64,000 nucleotides of DNA from Paucibacter sp. DJ2R-2 (lineage in GTDB: Bacteria > Pseudomonadota > Gammaproteobacteria > Burkholderiales > Burkholderiaceae_C): the NCBI RefSeq assembly GCF_025717675.1, contig NZ_JAJIRT010000002.1, forward strand, positions 310,001 to 374,000. Reading direction: 5' to 3'. Each line of letters begins with the position of its first letter. Position 1 is the stretch's first letter. The translations under genes were made by a program, and so were the position numbers. The notes under the pieces were generated by a model, which saw only the letters and a list, made by a program, of their open reading frames with translations, had not been told where the DNA came from and ran no database searches. Of this stretch, positions 53,546 to 62,198 are shown piece by piece.

Positions 53546-53694
53546 CCGTCGTTCGCTGAGATTTGAATACGAACGCAGAGTGCGCGGAGGTTCGCAGAGG
53601 TCGCGGAGAGAGAAGAAGAGCGAGGATTGTGTTCTCAGCGTCCTCGGCGGTCCTCTGCGAACTCTGCGTGCTGAAACTTCTCCGCGAACGACGG
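53546..53694. repeat. Large imperfect inverted repeat built from CGCAGAGG-like units
   Basis: Outer arms 53546-53561 and 53679-53694 pair with one mismatch (CCGTCGTTCGCTGAGA against the complement of TCTCCGCGAACGACGG). Inner pairs ACGCAGAGT/ACTCTGCGT (53573-53581 with 53661-53669) and TTCGCAGAGG/CCTCTGCGAA (53591-53600 with 53652-53661) are perfect. The left half is a run of degenerate nine- to ten-base units (CGCAGAGT, GCGCGGAGG, TTCGCAGAGG, TCGCGGAGA). The element lies between the phasin terminator and the LON-domain gene and resembles dispersed palindromic repeats found in other proteobacterial genomes (recollection, not searched). Confidence 0.75.
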
Positions 53695-53745
53695 CTCAGT
53701 GCCGAATCCGGTCAACAGAAGCAATCGACTGGCCTTGCCGAATCC

Positions 53746-54396
53746 TCAGCCCTGCCCCGCCAACACCCCCGGCTGGTCGAGTTGATCGGCCACCAGTTCC
53801 AGGCGCAGCAGCGGGTTGTCCAACTGCATCAGTCGCTGGCGCTCCTCGGGAGGCAGGGGCAGCAGCTCGCACCAGCGGTTGGCCAGCCAGCCACTGTCGT
53901 CCCAGCGATAGGGCGGCTGCACCGGCACATCCACGGCTGCAGCCCCCTGCTCCAGGCTGTGCAGCAGGCTTTGCAACAAGGCGGCGGTGGACTTGAGGTC
54001 AGGCGGTACGGCCACGGCCGCATCGTCGGCCAAGGTCTCGATCTGCCCGACCCAGAGCCCGCCGGGCAAGCAGTCGCTGCTCAGCAGACGAAAACGCCGG
54101 GTGCCGCGGCAGCGGATGCGCAGAAGCCCGGCTTGCGCGGTCTCGCAATGCTCGATCTGCGCCAAGGTGCCCACACTCTGGAAGCGTTCTTGCACAAAGG
54201 CTTCACCGCGCGCGGGGTCACGCCGCCGCACCTCGCCGCCTTCCAGCAAGCTCAGCACACCAAAAGGCCGGCCTTCGCGCCAGCAGCGCTGCACCATGTC
54301 GAGGTAGCGCGGCTCGAAGATCTGCAGCTGCAAATAGCCCTCGGGGAAGAGCACGGACTGCAGCGGAAACAAAGGCGTGGCAGATTCGTTGATCAC
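53746..54396 (-). CDS. LON substrate-binding domain protein
   Basis: Soluble protein of about 216 residues consisting of a Lon N-terminal-type domain without the ATPase or protease parts. Landmarks: PLFPLQSVLFPEGYLQLQIFEPRYL (shortened: LFPLQSVLFP, then LQIFEPRYLDMV), FGVLSLLEGGEV and VGTLAQIEHCE. Stand-alone LON proteins are common and of unclear function, possibly protein binding or quality control. No ATG is available; GTG at 54396 directly precedes the conserved part, while the frame extends to a TTG at 54459. Confidence 0.82.
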   Translation of the reverse strand: MINESATPLFPLQSVLFPEGYLQLQIFEPRYLDMVQRCWREGRPFGVLSLLEGGEVRRRDPARGEAFVQERFQSVGTLAQIEHCETAQAGLLRIRCRGTRRFRLLSSDCLPGGLWVGQIETLADDAAVAVPPDLKSTAALLQSLLHSLEQGAAAVDVPVQPPYRWDDSGWLANRWCELLPLPPEERQRLMQLDNPLLRLELVADQLDQPGVLAGQG

Positions 54397-54497
54397 GGGC
54401 GGTGCACCTTGGGCGAGGACGCTGCGCCGCCGGCAGCCGCGCCAGTGGCAAGGCCCCAAGCCTAGCCCAGACCGGCAGCAAATCCGGCCGCAAGGGC

Positions 54498-55493
54498 CTA
54501 ACGCGACTTTTCAGCGATGCGTGCGCGCAACTGCGGCAGCGCCGCCTGAGCGGCCTCGCGACCCGCCTGGATGGAGCGACGGCGCGCGCTGAAATCGGCG
54601 CTGCCGACGCCGTCCAGCTTGGGGCGAATCAGCACATCGGCCTCACGCAGCTCAAAGTTGTTGATGCTGCGACCCATGATGGAGAAGGTCTGCATCAGCA
54701 TGGGAATGGCGCCCGTGCCCGGCTTTTCCTCCGGCGGCGAGGAGATGTCCACCGCGATCACCAGCTCGGCGCCCATCTGGCGCGCATAGCGCACCGGCAC
54801 CGGCGCGACGAGGCCACCGTCCACATAGTCGCGGCTGCCAATGCGCACCGGCTGGAACACCGCCGGAACCGAGCTGGACGCGCGCACCGCCACCCCGGTG
54901 TCACCACGGCGGAACAAAGAGCCCGAACCGTCGGACAGGTCGGTGGCGACCACGCCCAGCGGCATGCGCATCTGCTCGATGTTCTTGCCGCCGGTTTTCT
55001 CACGCACATATTTGGCCAAGGCCTCGCCGCGAATCAGGCCGCGGGTCGGAAAGGCCCAATCGGTGATGGCACCCTCGTCCATGTTCTCGGCCAGCGTGGC
55101 CAACTCGCGCCCGCCCATGCCCGAGGCATACAAGGCCGCCACCAGGCTGCCGGCCGAGGTGCCGGCCACCAGGTCGACCTTGATGCCCTGCTCTTCCAGC
55201 ACCTGGATCACGCCGATGTGGGCAAAGCCACGCGCCGCCCCGCCGCCCAGGGCCAGACCGACCTTGGGCGGCACCGGCGGGGCCTTGACGACTGGCACGG
55301 GCGCTGGCGCCACCGGGTCGGCCGGCGCCGGCGAACTGGGTGAGTTCGGAGGTACTGCGGGGCCGCTGCCGATCAGCGGCAGCTGGGCACAGGCGGCCAG
55401 GGCCAAGGCCAGGACGGCCGTAGCCAGTTGAGGGAGGTAGGACTTCGCTGCCGAAGCGAGCGGGGCGGAAAACTGGAGCGCGGTCAGAGGCAT
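54498..55493 (-). CDS. Patatin-like phospholipase lipoprotein (RssA-like)
   Basis: Predicted lipoprotein of 331 residues: signal peptide with lipobox LAAC (Cys35), a Pro/Ala-rich linker (about 45-75), then a patatin domain. The oxyanion-hole motif GGGAARGFAHIG, the nucleophile Ser113 in GTSAGS and the Asp of VDGG form the Ser-Asp dyad, so it should hydrolyse lipid acyl esters at the membrane surface. The start at 55493 is fixed by the signal peptide; the open frame continues upstream antisense to the penicillin acylase gene. The two genes are divergent. Confidence 0.92.
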   Translation of the reverse strand: MPLTALQFSAPLASAAKSYLPQLATAVLALALAACAQLPLIGSGPAVPPNSPSSPAPADPVAPAPVPVVKAPPVPPKVGLALGGGAARGFAHIGVIQVLEEQGIKVDLVAGTSAGSLVAALYASGMGGRELATLAENMDEGAITDWAFPTRGLIRGEALAKYVREKTGGKNIEQMRMPLGVVATDLSDGSGSLFRRGDTGVAVRASSSVPAVFQPVRIGSRDYVDGGLVAPVPVRYARQMGAELVIAVDISSPPEEKPGTGAIPMLMQTFSIMGRSINNFELREADVLIRPKLDGVGSADFSARRRSIQAGREAAQAALPQLRARIAEKSR

Positions 55494-55602
55494 GGCGCGG
55501 ATTCTAGGGATACCCTGCAAAACCCCGAATCGGACTGCGCCAGCGGCCGGCCACAATCGCGGCGCCCTCACCGTTTGGCCACCGCCCCGCTGCCCTTCTG
55601 CC

Positions 55603-57999
55603 ATGTCCCTTACGACCTCCGCCCCGCGCACCTGGCGCCTGATCGTTCGCCGCAGCCTGATCGGCCTGCTCCTGCTGGTCCTGCTCCTGGCCATGACGCT
55701 CTGGGCCTTGCTGCGCGCCAGCCTGCCGCAGCTGGACGGCCGCATCGAGCTGCCGGGCCTGAGCGCCCCCCTGAGCCTGGCCCGTGACAGCCTGGGCACG
55801 GCCGTGCTGCAGGGCGAGAACCGGCTCGATTTGGCGCGTGGCCTGGGCTTTGTCCATGCGCAGGAACGTTTTTTCGAGATGGACCTGAGCCGCCGTTCGG
55901 CCGCCGGTGAGCTGGCCGCCTTGTTCGGGCCGCAGGCCGTGGAACGCGACCAGGAGCGCCGCCTGCACCGCCTGCGTGCGCGCTTGAGCGAACGCCTGGC
56001 CGGCATGAGCGACGCCGACCGCGCGCTGCTGCAAGCCTATGCCGGCGGCGTCAACGCCGGCCTGGCGGCCTTGCGCGTGCGGCCCTGGCAGTACCTGCTG
56101 CTGCGCGCTCAACCGCAGGACTGGCAACCAGTGGATTCGCTGCTGGTGATCGGCGAGATGTTCACCATGCTGCAAAGCGGCGGCATCCAAGGCGGCTTCG
56201 AACGCGCCCTGTTGCGCGAGAAAGCTGGAGACCCCTTGTTCGACTGGCTGACGCCGCGCGGTGGCGCCTGGGATGCGGCCCTGGACGGCAGCCAGCTGGC
56301 GCCACTGGCCCTGCCCGGCCCGGAGCTGATCAATCTGCAGAAGGCCGCCCATCAGCCGGAAGCGGTGGCGGGCCTGCGTCCGCGCGCGCCGGAGGACGAG
56401 GCTGTGCTGGGCAGCAACAACTGGGCCGTGGCCGGCGGCCGAACGGCCGACGGCCGCGCCATCCTGGCCGACGATATGCACCTGGGCCTGGGCGTGCCCA
56501 GCATCTGGTACCGAACCCAGCTGCAAATCGGCCGTGGCGACGGCGCCCTGCGCGCCGCGGGCCTGAGCCTGCCCGGCGCGCCCAGCCTGGTCGTGGGCAG
56601 CAACGGCCATGTCGCCTGGGGCTTCACCAATGCCTATGGCCAGTGGTTCGACTGGATCCGGCTGCCGGCCAAGCTGCCCGAAGGGCGGCTGCGCGTCTTC
56701 GAGGAAAGCATCGCCGTCAAGGGCGGCGCGGCGCGAACGCTGCGCGTGCAGGAAGTGGACGGCGCGCCCATCATGAAAACCGTTCAGGGCCAACGTTATG
56801 CCCTGCGCTGGGTGGCGCACCAGGGCGAGGCCTACAACCTCGGCGTCGACGCCTTCATCCAGGCACGATCACTGGATCAGCTGCTGAGCCAGGCGCGCAT
56901 GGCCGGCTTGCCGCAGCAGAACATGCTGATGGCTGACAACAAAGGCCAGATCGCCTGGACGGTGGCCGGCCGCCTCTGGAGCGAATCCGGGCTGGGCAGC
57001 CGCTATGCACGCTTCCAGAGCCTGGACACGCCGGCGCGCGGCTGGCTGGCGCCGGCCGACTACCCCCTGATCCAGAACCCCACAGACGGCCAGCTCTGGA
57101 CCGCCAACAACCGCCAGAGCGCTGGCGCCTGGGGCGAGCTGATCGGTGACGGCGGCTTTGACCTCGGCGCGCGTGCGCGCCAGGTGCGCGAGCGCCTGAG
57201 CGAACGGCCGCAGCACGACGAGGCCAGCCTGGCCGCCATCCATCTGGACCACGAGGCGCGCTTCATCAAGACCTGGGCCCGCCGCATCGAGGCCGGCGCT
57301 GCCGGCCACGCGCCCCATGCCGAGGTGCTGCGCCTGCTGCAGCAATGGAATGGCCAGGCTGCCGCTGACCAGGTCGGCTACCGCCTGGCCCGCAGCGTGC
57401 GCCTGCACACGCTGGACGCGCTCTGGCTGGCCTGGACCCGGCCGCTGCTGGGAGCGGAGATGCAGGGCGACGAGAAGACCCGCATGGCCTGGAAGAAGAA
57501 CTTCGAATACAGCGCGGTGCAGGCCCTGGAGCTCAAGCCCGCCCATCTGCTGCCGCCCGGCTTCAGCAGCTGGCAGGCTTTCGAGCGCAGCCAGGTCGAT
57601 GCCGCCGTGGCCGAGCTGAGCGAAGGCGGCAAGCTGCCGCTGGCCCAAGCCACCTGGGGCCAGGCCAACCCGAGCCGCATCCAGCATGTGCTGTCGCGTG
57701 CGATTCCGGCCCTGGCGCCCTGGCTGGACATGCCGCAAGAGCCCATGGACGGCGACGCCAATCTGCCCCAGGTGATGCAGCAGCGCCACGGCCAGTCGCA
57801 GCGTCTGGTCGTGTCGCCCGGCCATGAAGACCAGGGACTTCTGAGCATGCCCGGCGGCCAGAGCGGTCACCCGCTCTCGCCCTACTACGGTGCCGGGCAT
57901 GCCGACTTCATGCGCGCACGTCCGACGCCCTTGCTGGCCGGTCCGGCGCAGCACCAGCTGGAGGCACGGCCCCCTACCAGCCCAGCTATCCGGCCCTGA
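55603..57999 (+). CDS. Penicillin acylase family protein (Ntn hydrolase)
   Basis: Large secreted or membrane-anchored enzyme of 798 residues. An N-terminal membrane helix (about 18-38) is followed by the small subunit, a spacer, and the autocleavage site with catalytic Ser271 in AVLGSNNWAVAGGRTADG; after maturation this Ser would be the N-terminal nucleophile. DDMHLGLGVPSIWY and the C-terminal GGQSGHPLSPYY are family landmarks. Members cleave amide bonds of penicillins or N-acyl homoserine lactones, and here quorum-signal degradation is possible but unproven. The ATG at 55603 is chosen; a longer frame from 55492 adds a Pro-rich stretch. Confidence 0.9.
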   Translation: MSLTTSAPRTWRLIVRRSLIGLLLLVLLLAMTLWALLRASLPQLDGRIELPGLSAPLSLARDSLGTAVLQGENRLDLARGLGFVHAQERFFEMDLSRRSAAGELAALFGPQAVERDQERRLHRLRARLSERLAGMSDADRALLQAYAGGVNAGLAALRVRPWQYLLLRAQPQDWQPVDSLLVIGEMFTMLQSGGIQGGFERALLREKAGDPLFDWLTPRGGAWDAALDGSQLAPLALPGPELINLQKAAHQPEAVAGLRPRAPEDEAVLGSNNWAVAGGRTADGRAILADDMHLGLGVPSIWYRTQLQIGRGDGALRAAGLSLPGAPSLVVGSNGHVAWGFTNAYGQWFDWIRLPAKLPEGRLRVFEESIAVKGGAARTLRVQEVDGAPIMKTVQGQRYALRWVAHQGEAYNLGVDAFIQARSLDQLLSQARMAGLPQQNMLMADNKGQIAWTVAGRLWSESGLGSRYARFQSLDTPARGWLAPADYPLIQNPTDGQLWTANNRQSAGAWGELIGDGGFDLGARARQVRERLSERPQHDEASLAAIHLDHEARFIKTWARRIEAGAAGHAPHAEVLRLLQQWNGQAAADQVGYRLARSVRLHTLDALWLAWTRPLLGAEMQGDEKTRMAWKKNFEYSAVQALELKPAHLLPPGFSSWQAFERSQVDAAVAELSEGGKLPLAQATWGQANPSRIQHVLSRAIPALAPWLDMPQEPMDGDANLPQVMQQRHGQSQRLVVSPGHEDQGLLSMPGGQSGHPLSPYYGAGHADFMRARPTPLLAGPAQHQLEARPPTSPAIRP

Positions 58000-58025
58000 C
58001 CTGGGCAAGAACGGGCGAGGCGGTC

Positions 58026-60284
58026 TCAGCCGCTCTCCGGCCCGAGCTCGCCTTGATCGGCCGGCAGGTGCAGGCCGGCAGCCACAAAAGCGGCAAAAGC
58101 CTCGGCCGAAAGCGGCCGGCTGAACAGATAGCCCTGCACCTCGGTGCAGCCCTGGCTGCGCAGGAACTGCAGCTGGTCCAGGGTCTCGACACCCTCGGCA
58201 ATCGTGCGCAAGCCGAGACTGTGGGCCATGCTGATGATGGCACTGACGATGGCCCGGTCCTCGGGGTCGTCGCCGAGGTCACGCACAAAGCTCTGGTCGA
58301 CCTTGAGCTTGTAGACACGGAACTTCTTCAGATAGCTGAGCGAAGAGTAGCCGGTGCCGAAATCGTCGATGGACAGGCGGATGCCGCGCTCGTGCAGCTC
58401 GCTCATCACCGCGATGGCGCCCAGCGGGTCTCGCATGGCCACGCCCTCGGTCAGCTCCAGCTCGAGCAGCTCGGGCGGCAGTTGGACCTGCTCCAGGATG
58501 CGCCTGGTCAGCTCCGGAAGATCGTTATGCCTGAACTGCACCGAGGAGATATTGACCGACATCACCAGCGGCGCCATGCCGGCATCCAGCCATCGTTTGA
58601 GCTGGGCCAGAGCGGTGCGCAGCACCCACTCACCGATGGGGACGATCAAGCCGCTGGCTTCCGCCACCGGGATGAACTCGGCCGGCGAGACCCAACCGAG
58701 CTCCGGGTGCTGCCAGCGCAGCAAAGCCTCGGCGCCGATGACCCGGCCGGTCAGCAAGGAAACCTGTGGTTGGTAGACCAGGCTCAGCTGTTCACGCTCC
58801 AGGGCCCGGCGCAGTGAGTTCTCCAGCTGCAACACGCGCACCGATTCGGCCTGCATCTGGGCCGTGAAAAAGCGGTAGCTGTTGCGGCCGTCGTGCTTGG
58901 CGCGGTACATGGCAATGTCCGCACATTTGCACAGGGCGTCGAAACCGTCGCCATCGGCCGGGTACATGGCAATGCCGATCGAGGGCGTGACATTGAGCTC
59001 GTTCTGCTCGATTTGGAAAGGTTCCCCGGCCAGCTCCATGACCTTCTCGGCGACATGGCCGGCCCCGGCCGCATCGGTGCCCGGCAGTACCAGCACGAAC
59101 TCGTCGCCGCCCAGGCGCGAGACCGTGTCCTGCTCGCGAACAGCGGTCTTGAGGCGGCGCGCCAAGATCTTCAGCAGCTCATCGCCAAAGCGGTGGCCCA
59201 GGGAGTCGTTGACGTTCTTGAAATGGTCCAGGTCGAGAAAAACCAGGGCCAGGCTTTCGCCGTGACGGCGGGCGATCTCGATCGCCTGGTGGCAGCGCTC
59301 CGCCAGCATCACGCGGTTGGGCAGACCGGTCAGCGCGTCGAAATGAGCCAGACGCTGGATATGGGCCTCGGCACGCTGCTGCTCCAGCACCTTCTGCTCC
59401 ATGGCCAGCACGGTCTGCTGCAGCTGGCGGGTGCGCTTCTTGATCAGATGCTCCAAGTCGTCCTTGGCCCGCACCAGGGCACTTTCGGCGTTCTTGCGCG
59501 CGCTGATGTCCATGGTGATCCAGATCGAGCCGCGCGAGAGATCCGTGACATCGATGGCTTTGCTGCGCACCTCGCAGTGCACCGGCGTGCCGTCCTTCTT
59601 GCGCAGCAGCATTTCGCCTTCGAAGGCGCGCCCCTGCCTGAAGGGCTCGTAACAACGCTGGCCGGCGGCCTCCCAATCGGCATCGGTGAGGTACCACTGG
59701 CGCGAAGAGCTGCCGTCCAGTTCGCCATGGGCGTAGCCGAACAGCTGCTCGAAGCTGCGGTTGCAGCGCGTCACGCGACGCTCGCGCAGGAAGACGATGC
59801 CGACCATGGAATGTTCGAGGATCAGGTGCTGCTCGGCGGTGACGGCGGCCAAGGCGTCCTGGGCCAGCTTCTGTTCGGTGATGTCGTCGACGATCCAGAT
59901 CGAGCCCTGACTGGGGTCTTGGGGCTCGATCAGGCGCCCGGTCATGCTGCTCCAGAACAACTCGCCGCTGCGCCGCCGCATCAGCCGCTCGGTCTTGTAA
60001 CGCTGGCCGCTGGCCAGCACCGGATAGGCTTCGGCGCCCAGCTGCTTGAAGGCGGCCTCGTCGGGGTAGATCTCGATGCTGCTGCGGCCGAGCGGAGCCT
60101 GGGCATCGGCGTAGCCGAAGATCTCGGCGTAGCGGGAGTTGCAGCGCACGATGACGCGCTGCTTGACGAAAACGATACCCACGCCGGCATTGGCCAGGAT
60201 GATGTCACGCTCGCGCAGTGCCAGCTCGAGCTGGGTGTCGACGTCAGCGTTCGGCGCAGGGACTGAGGGCAGGTCTTCGTTCAT
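58026..60284 (-). CDS. PAS-PAS-GGDEF-EAL c-di-GMP protein
   Basis: Cytosolic protein of 752 residues without membrane helices. Two PAS domains (about 25-145 and 150-275) with following PAC motifs lead to a short coiled coil, a GGDEF domain with intact RLGGDEF (about residue 395) and an EAL domain with EALLRWQHPELGW, DDFGTGYSS and AEGVET. Both catalytic signatures are intact, so it could make or degrade c-di-GMP; tandem proteins of this type more often act as phosphodiesterases. It resembles the membrane protein at 5.8-8.7 kb only in its GGDEF-EAL part. It converges on the penicillin acylase gene. Confidence 0.93.
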   Translation of the reverse strand: MNEDLPSVPAPNADVDTQLELALRERDIILANAGVGIVFVKQRVIVRCNSRYAEIFGYADAQAPLGRSSIEIYPDEAAFKQLGAEAYPVLASGQRYKTERLMRRRSGELFWSSMTGRLIEPQDPSQGSIWIVDDITEQKLAQDALAAVTAEQHLILEHSMVGIVFLRERRVTRCNRSFEQLFGYAHGELDGSSSRQWYLTDADWEAAGQRCYEPFRQGRAFEGEMLLRKKDGTPVHCEVRSKAIDVTDLSRGSIWITMDISARKNAESALVRAKDDLEHLIKKRTRQLQQTVLAMEQKVLEQQRAEAHIQRLAHFDALTGLPNRVMLAERCHQAIEIARRHGESLALVFLDLDHFKNVNDSLGHRFGDELLKILARRLKTAVREQDTVSRLGGDEFVLVLPGTDAAGAGHVAEKVMELAGEPFQIEQNELNVTPSIGIAMYPADGDGFDALCKCADIAMYRAKHDGRNSYRFFTAQMQAESVRVLQLENSLRRALEREQLSLVYQPQVSLLTGRVIGAEALLRWQHPELGWVSPAEFIPVAEASGLIVPIGEWVLRTALAQLKRWLDAGMAPLVMSVNISSVQFRHNDLPELTRRILEQVQLPPELLELELTEGVAMRDPLGAIAVMSELHERGIRLSIDDFGTGYSSLSYLKKFRVYKLKVDQSFVRDLGDDPEDRAIVSAIISMAHSLGLRTIAEGVETLDQLQFLRSQGCTEVQGYLFSRPLSAEAFAAFVAAGLHLPADQGELGPESG

Positions 60285-60407
60285 CGTGTGCTGTGCGAGC
60301 GGGGCGATCCTGAATCAGCGCTCGACTCGCGGGTCGGGAACTGTCCCCTGCGGCTGCCGACTCCGGCCACATCAGGACAGCTGCCAATGTACATGGCCGG
60401 CGCGCCA

Positions 60408-60833
60408 TCACGCCGCTTTGTAGGTCTGCAAATGGATGCTTGTTTCGGTGGCTCCGATGCCCTTGATCAGGCGCACCCGCTCCAGCACATCGGCCAGCTC
60501 CGCCAGGGTGGCCGCGCGCAATTCGGCCAGCAGATCCCAGCGGCCGTTGGTGTCGAACAGGCCCGACACCCCCGGCTCACCCAGCAGGATGCTGATCACC
60601 TCGCGGGTCTTGTTGCCCTCCACGGCGATGCTCATCCAGGCGCAGATCTCATTGGGTGTGACGTCAGGCCGCAAACGCACCGTGTAGCCGACGATGACGC
60701 CGGCGTCTTCTAGCTTGGCGATGCGGTTGGTGACGGTGCCGCGCGAGACCTTGAGCTTGGCCGCCAGGGTGGCCACGGTGGCGCGGGCGTCCAGGCGCAG
60801 CAAGGCCATCAGTTGTTGGTCGAGGGTGTCCAT
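60408..60833 (-). CDS. Lrp/AsnC family transcriptional regulator
   Basis: Regulator of 141 residues. An N-terminal winged helix (about 2-60; MDTLDQQLMALLRLDARA, KVSRGTVTNRIAKLEDAG) precedes the RAM ligand-binding domain (about 65-138). Lrp proteins respond to amino acids, and the divergent gene is an ornithine cyclodeaminase, so this is probably its regulator. The ATG at 60833 has no ribosome site: it is preceded by a run of seven C, and the heptamer repeat array starts 14 bases upstream. The open frame runs on through that array without a better start. Confidence 0.9.
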   Translation of the reverse strand: MDTLDQQLMALLRLDARATVATLAAKLKVSRGTVTNRIAKLEDAGVIVGYTVRLRPDVTPNEICAWMSIAVEGNKTREVISILLGEPGVSGLFDTNGRWDLLAELRAATLAELADVLERVRLIKGIGATETSIHLQTYKAA

Positions 60834-60846
60834 TGGGGGGGAAGAT

Positions 60847-60916
60847 GAATCGTGAATCGTGAATCGTGAATCGTGAGTCGTGAGTCGTGAGTCGTGAGTC
60901 GTGAGTCGTGAGTCGT
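60847..60916. repeat. Tandem heptamer array, ten perfect units
   Basis: Ten contiguous seven-base units: four GAATCGT followed by six GAGTCGT, with no interruption. They fill the 5-prime leader of the Lrp-type gene, 14 bases from its ATG on the opposite strand. The unit differs only in one base between the two blocks. Seven is not a multiple of three, so unit gain or loss would change spacing or frame. Confidence 0.95.
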
Positions 60917-60946
60917 GAATGGTCGATTCGTAAGCACTCAGCCGGT

Positions 60947-60981
60947 ATTCACCATTCACCATTCGCCATTCACGAATCACC
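60947..60981. repeat. Facing heptamer array, five degenerate units
   Basis: Five contiguous seven-base units ATTCACC, ATTCACC, ATTCGCC, ATTCACG, AATCACC. Their complement (GGTGAAT, CGTGAAT) matches the units of the ten-copy array, so the two arrays are in opposite orientation, 30 bases apart, and could form a long imperfect hairpin or cruciform. Confidence 0.9.
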
Positions 60982-61124
60982 CTTTTTGATCTCATCAAAT
61001 TGCCATTTCGCCAATCGACTCTACCAAAATGACAAATTCCCATCACTAATTGATCAATTCTTGCTCTTCTCGCTAGCAGCGAGCTTGGGAAGAATCCATG
61101 GCAACAGAACAACGGAGACTTCCC

Positions 61125-62189
61125 ATGACCACTTTGCTGAACACGCAAGACGTCGCCCGAATGGCCCAGACCCTCGGCATGGCCGAGTTTTTCAAGCGCA
61201 TGGTCGGCTATCTCGAAGCCGACTACCTGCGCTGGAACGAGTTCGACAAATGCGCCCGCGTGGCCAGCCACTCCGACGACGGCGTGATCGAGCTGATGCC
61301 CATCGCCGACGCCAGCCTCTACAGCTTCAAGTACGTCAACGGCCACCCCAAGAACACCCGCGCCGGCCTGCCCACCGTCATGGCCGTGGGCTTGCTGGCG
61401 GACGTGGCCACCGGCCGGCCCGAGCTGCTCAGCGAACTGACCCTGACCACCGCCATCCGCACCGCCGCCACCTCGGTGATGGCCGCCAAGCAGCTGGCAC
61501 GCAAGAACGCCCGCAGCATGGCCTTGATCGGCAATGGCGCGCAAAGCGAATTCCAGGCCCTGGCCTTCCACCACCTGCTGGGCATCAGCGAGATCCGCCT
61601 CTATGACATCGACCCGGCCGCCACCGCCAAGCTGCAGCGCCACCTGAGCGCCCTGCCCGGCCTGCGCCTGATTGCGTGCAAGAGCACCGCCGAGGCCGTG
61701 CGCGGCGCCGACATCGTCACCACCGTGACCGCTGACAAGACCAACGCCACCATCCTGACGCCCGAGATGATCGAGCCCGGCATGCACATCAACGGTGTCG
61801 GCGGCGACTGCCCCGGCAAGACCGAGATGCACCGCGGTGTGCTGGAAGCCTCCAAGGTCTTCGTCGAGTTCGAGCCGCAATCGCGCATCGAGGGCGATCT
61901 GCAGCAAATGCCGGCCGAGTTCCCGGTCATCGAGTTCTGGCGCGTGCTCAAGGGCCTGAGCGCCGGCCGCGACAGCGAAGCACAGATCACCTTCTTCGAC
62001 TCCGTCGGCTTTGCCCTGGAGGACTTCTCGGCCCTGCGCCTGCTGCGCGATCTGGCGCGCGAGCTGGGCCTGGGCCAGGATGTCAGCCTGATCCCGCAGA
62101 TGGCCGACCCCAAGGACTTGTTTGGCCAGTTGGGTCTCGCGACGGCGGCGGCTCCGGTGGCAGTACAAGCGGTGCAAGCGGCCGCTTGA
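61125..62189 (+). CDS. ocd: Ornithine cyclodeaminase
   Basis: NAD-dependent enzyme of 354 residues of the ornithine cyclodeaminase/mu-crystallin family, converting L-ornithine to proline and ammonia. Landmarks: FDKCARVASHSDDGVIELMP, the substrate-binding YSFKYVNGHPKNTRAGLPTV (shortened: YVNGHPKNTRAG), ALIGNGAQSEFQALAF with the Rossmann glycines and NGVGGDCPGKTEMHRGVL with the catalytic Asp. The length and these motifs match bona fide ornithine cyclodeaminases rather than alanine dehydrogenase variants. GGAGA lies eight bases before the ATG at 61125; an ATG at 61098 is a possible alternative. It is divergent from the Lrp-type gene across the heptamer arrays. Confidence 0.93.
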   Translation: MTTLLNTQDVARMAQTLGMAEFFKRMVGYLEADYLRWNEFDKCARVASHSDDGVIELMPIADASLYSFKYVNGHPKNTRAGLPTVMAVGLLADVATGRPELLSELTLTTAIRTAATSVMAAKQLARKNARSMALIGNGAQSEFQALAFHHLLGISEIRLYDIDPAATAKLQRHLSALPGLRLIACKSTAEAVRGADIVTTVTADKTNATILTPEMIEPGMHINGVGGDCPGKTEMHRGVLEASKVFVEFEPQSRIEGDLQQMPAEFPVIEFWRVLKGLSAGRDSEAQITFFDSVGFALEDFSALRLLRDLARELGLGQDVSLIPQMADPKDLFGQLGLATAAAPVAVQAVQAAA

Positions 62190-62198
62190 CCCCGCGTT

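Noticed and set aside
60847-60981. CRISPR-like array
   Set aside because: Units are only seven bases, contiguous and without spacers, so this is a simple tandem repeat.
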